From positions 1 through 35,429 of the forward strand of contig NZ_WMIC01000016.1 in assembly GCF_009711135.1 (NCBI RefSeq): 35,429 nt of DNA, written 5' to 3'. The notes beneath the pieces are model-generated. The model was given only the letters and a program-made list of their open reading frames with translations, was not told where the DNA came from and searched no databases. This stretch comes from Flavobacterium sp. LC2016-01. Lineage in GTDB: Bacteria > Bacteroidota > Bacteroidia > Flavobacteriales > Flavobacteriaceae. Every line of letters begins with the position of its first letter. Positions within the stretch are counted from its first letter, which is position 1. A program made the translations under genes and the position numbers. Positions 35,159 through 35,429 of this stretch are shown in pieces.

Positions 35159-35197
35159 AAGAGTCTTAGAATATTCAGTTATTTGAGGCTTTTTTTA
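35159..35197 (+). terminator. candidate terminator of the repressor gene
   Basis: A 12-bp stem with several G-T wobbles (35159-35170 with 35182-35193) is followed by a T-run to 35197 on the plus strand, about 80 bases past the repressor stop. Weaker than the other hairpins here. Confidence 0.4.
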
Positions 35198-35318
35198 TGA
35201 ACGAATGTTTCTATTCAGATTGGCAGTCTTTTTGTGTGGTTCTTAACTTTTGCAATTAATCTGCTTTTGTATTCATTCAATTGAATTATGATGAGAAAGT
35301 GGAGCGTATATAAAATAA

Positions 35319-35347
35319 AAAAACCTTTAACAAAGTTAAAGGTTTTT
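35319..35347 (-). terminator. hairpin downstream of tRNA-Ser
   Basis: A 13-bp perfect stem (35319-35331 with 35335-35347) and a 3-base loop lie 10 bases past the tRNA end. On the minus strand a T-rich run follows, so it should end the tRNA transcript. The gap 35077-35356 has no other gene. Confidence 0.75.
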
Positions 35348-35356
35348 AAAACTCAG

Positions 35357-35429
35357 CGGAGAAAGAGGGATTCGAACCCCCGGACCTGTTACAGTCAACA
35401 GTTTTCAAGACTGCCGCATTCGACCGCTC
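35357..35429 (-). tRNA. tRNA-Ser (anticodon UGA), 5' end cut by right edge
   Basis: The minus strand holds the T stem-loop (GGGGG-TTCGAAT-CCCTC), a long variable arm (CTGTT/AACAG) typical of class II tRNAs, an anticodon arm CAGT-CTTGAAA-ACTG giving anticodon TGA, and part of the D arm. The 3' acceptor strand TTTCTCC with discriminator G ends at 35357. CCA is not encoded. About 14 bases of the 5' end lie beyond the window. Confidence 0.9.

Noticed and set aside
35077..35429. tRNA-Ser 3' end as an attachment site
   Set aside because: No integrase gene and no second copy of the tRNA 3' end were seen inside the window.

Overview
The window looks like a Flavobacterium or close Bacteroidota relative. 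It is very AT-rich, start codons lack Shine-Dalgarno sequences, a TTG-N21-TAnnTTTG promoter of the Bacteroidota type precedes the repressor, and DUF5977 and BspA-type DUF285 domains are present. Almost everything is on the minus strand and appears to be one phage-derived locus, controlled from the right end and read leftward off the left edge. A partial tRNA-Ser(UGA) closes the right edge.

Right to left: (1) a control region with an XRE/S24 CI-type repressor on the plus strand, a candidate pair of overlapping face-to-face promoters and two 16-bp operator-like sites; (2) small early genes (44 and 92 aa, a DUF3164 protein typical of Mu-like phages, 66 aa, an 81-aa HTH-like protein), with no MuA or MuB; (3) a lysis cassette: a one-TM coiled-coil protein (holin candidate), a CHAP amidase, and a protein with the exact topology of a unimolecular spanin; (4) a 724-aa protein of unknown family, an 1132-aa protein built like a polymorphic toxin, and a 168-aa candidate immunity protein; (5) two tail-fibre-like proteins that share an N-terminus; (6) two giant proteins of 2468 and about 1918 aa, the second with an N-terminal vWA domain; (7) another fibre, a tail-assembly-chaperone-like protein, two DUF5977 proteins (one ending in an autoprocessing Hint domain), a third shared-N-terminus fibre, a decayed region, and the start of a fourth fibre.

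No capsid, portal, terminase, tail tube, sheath, tape measure, baseplate, integrase or transposase gene is visible. None of the large putative exported proteins has a signal peptide; the only lipobox is in the spanin. My reading, which is inference, is a domesticated Mu-like prophage turned into a lysis-released antagonistic or adhesive particle (tailocin-like or of a new type): the S24 switch induces it, lysis frees the contents, several interchangeable fibres give target choice, and a toxin/immunity pair rides along. The main caveat is that tail genes may lie beyond the left edge.

The intergenic gaps are also structured. A palindrome CTTTACA-N4-TGTAAAG (with variants) recurs upstream of the lysis operon, the 2468-aa gene and the 521-aa fibre gene, and long hairpins separate the fibre cassettes.
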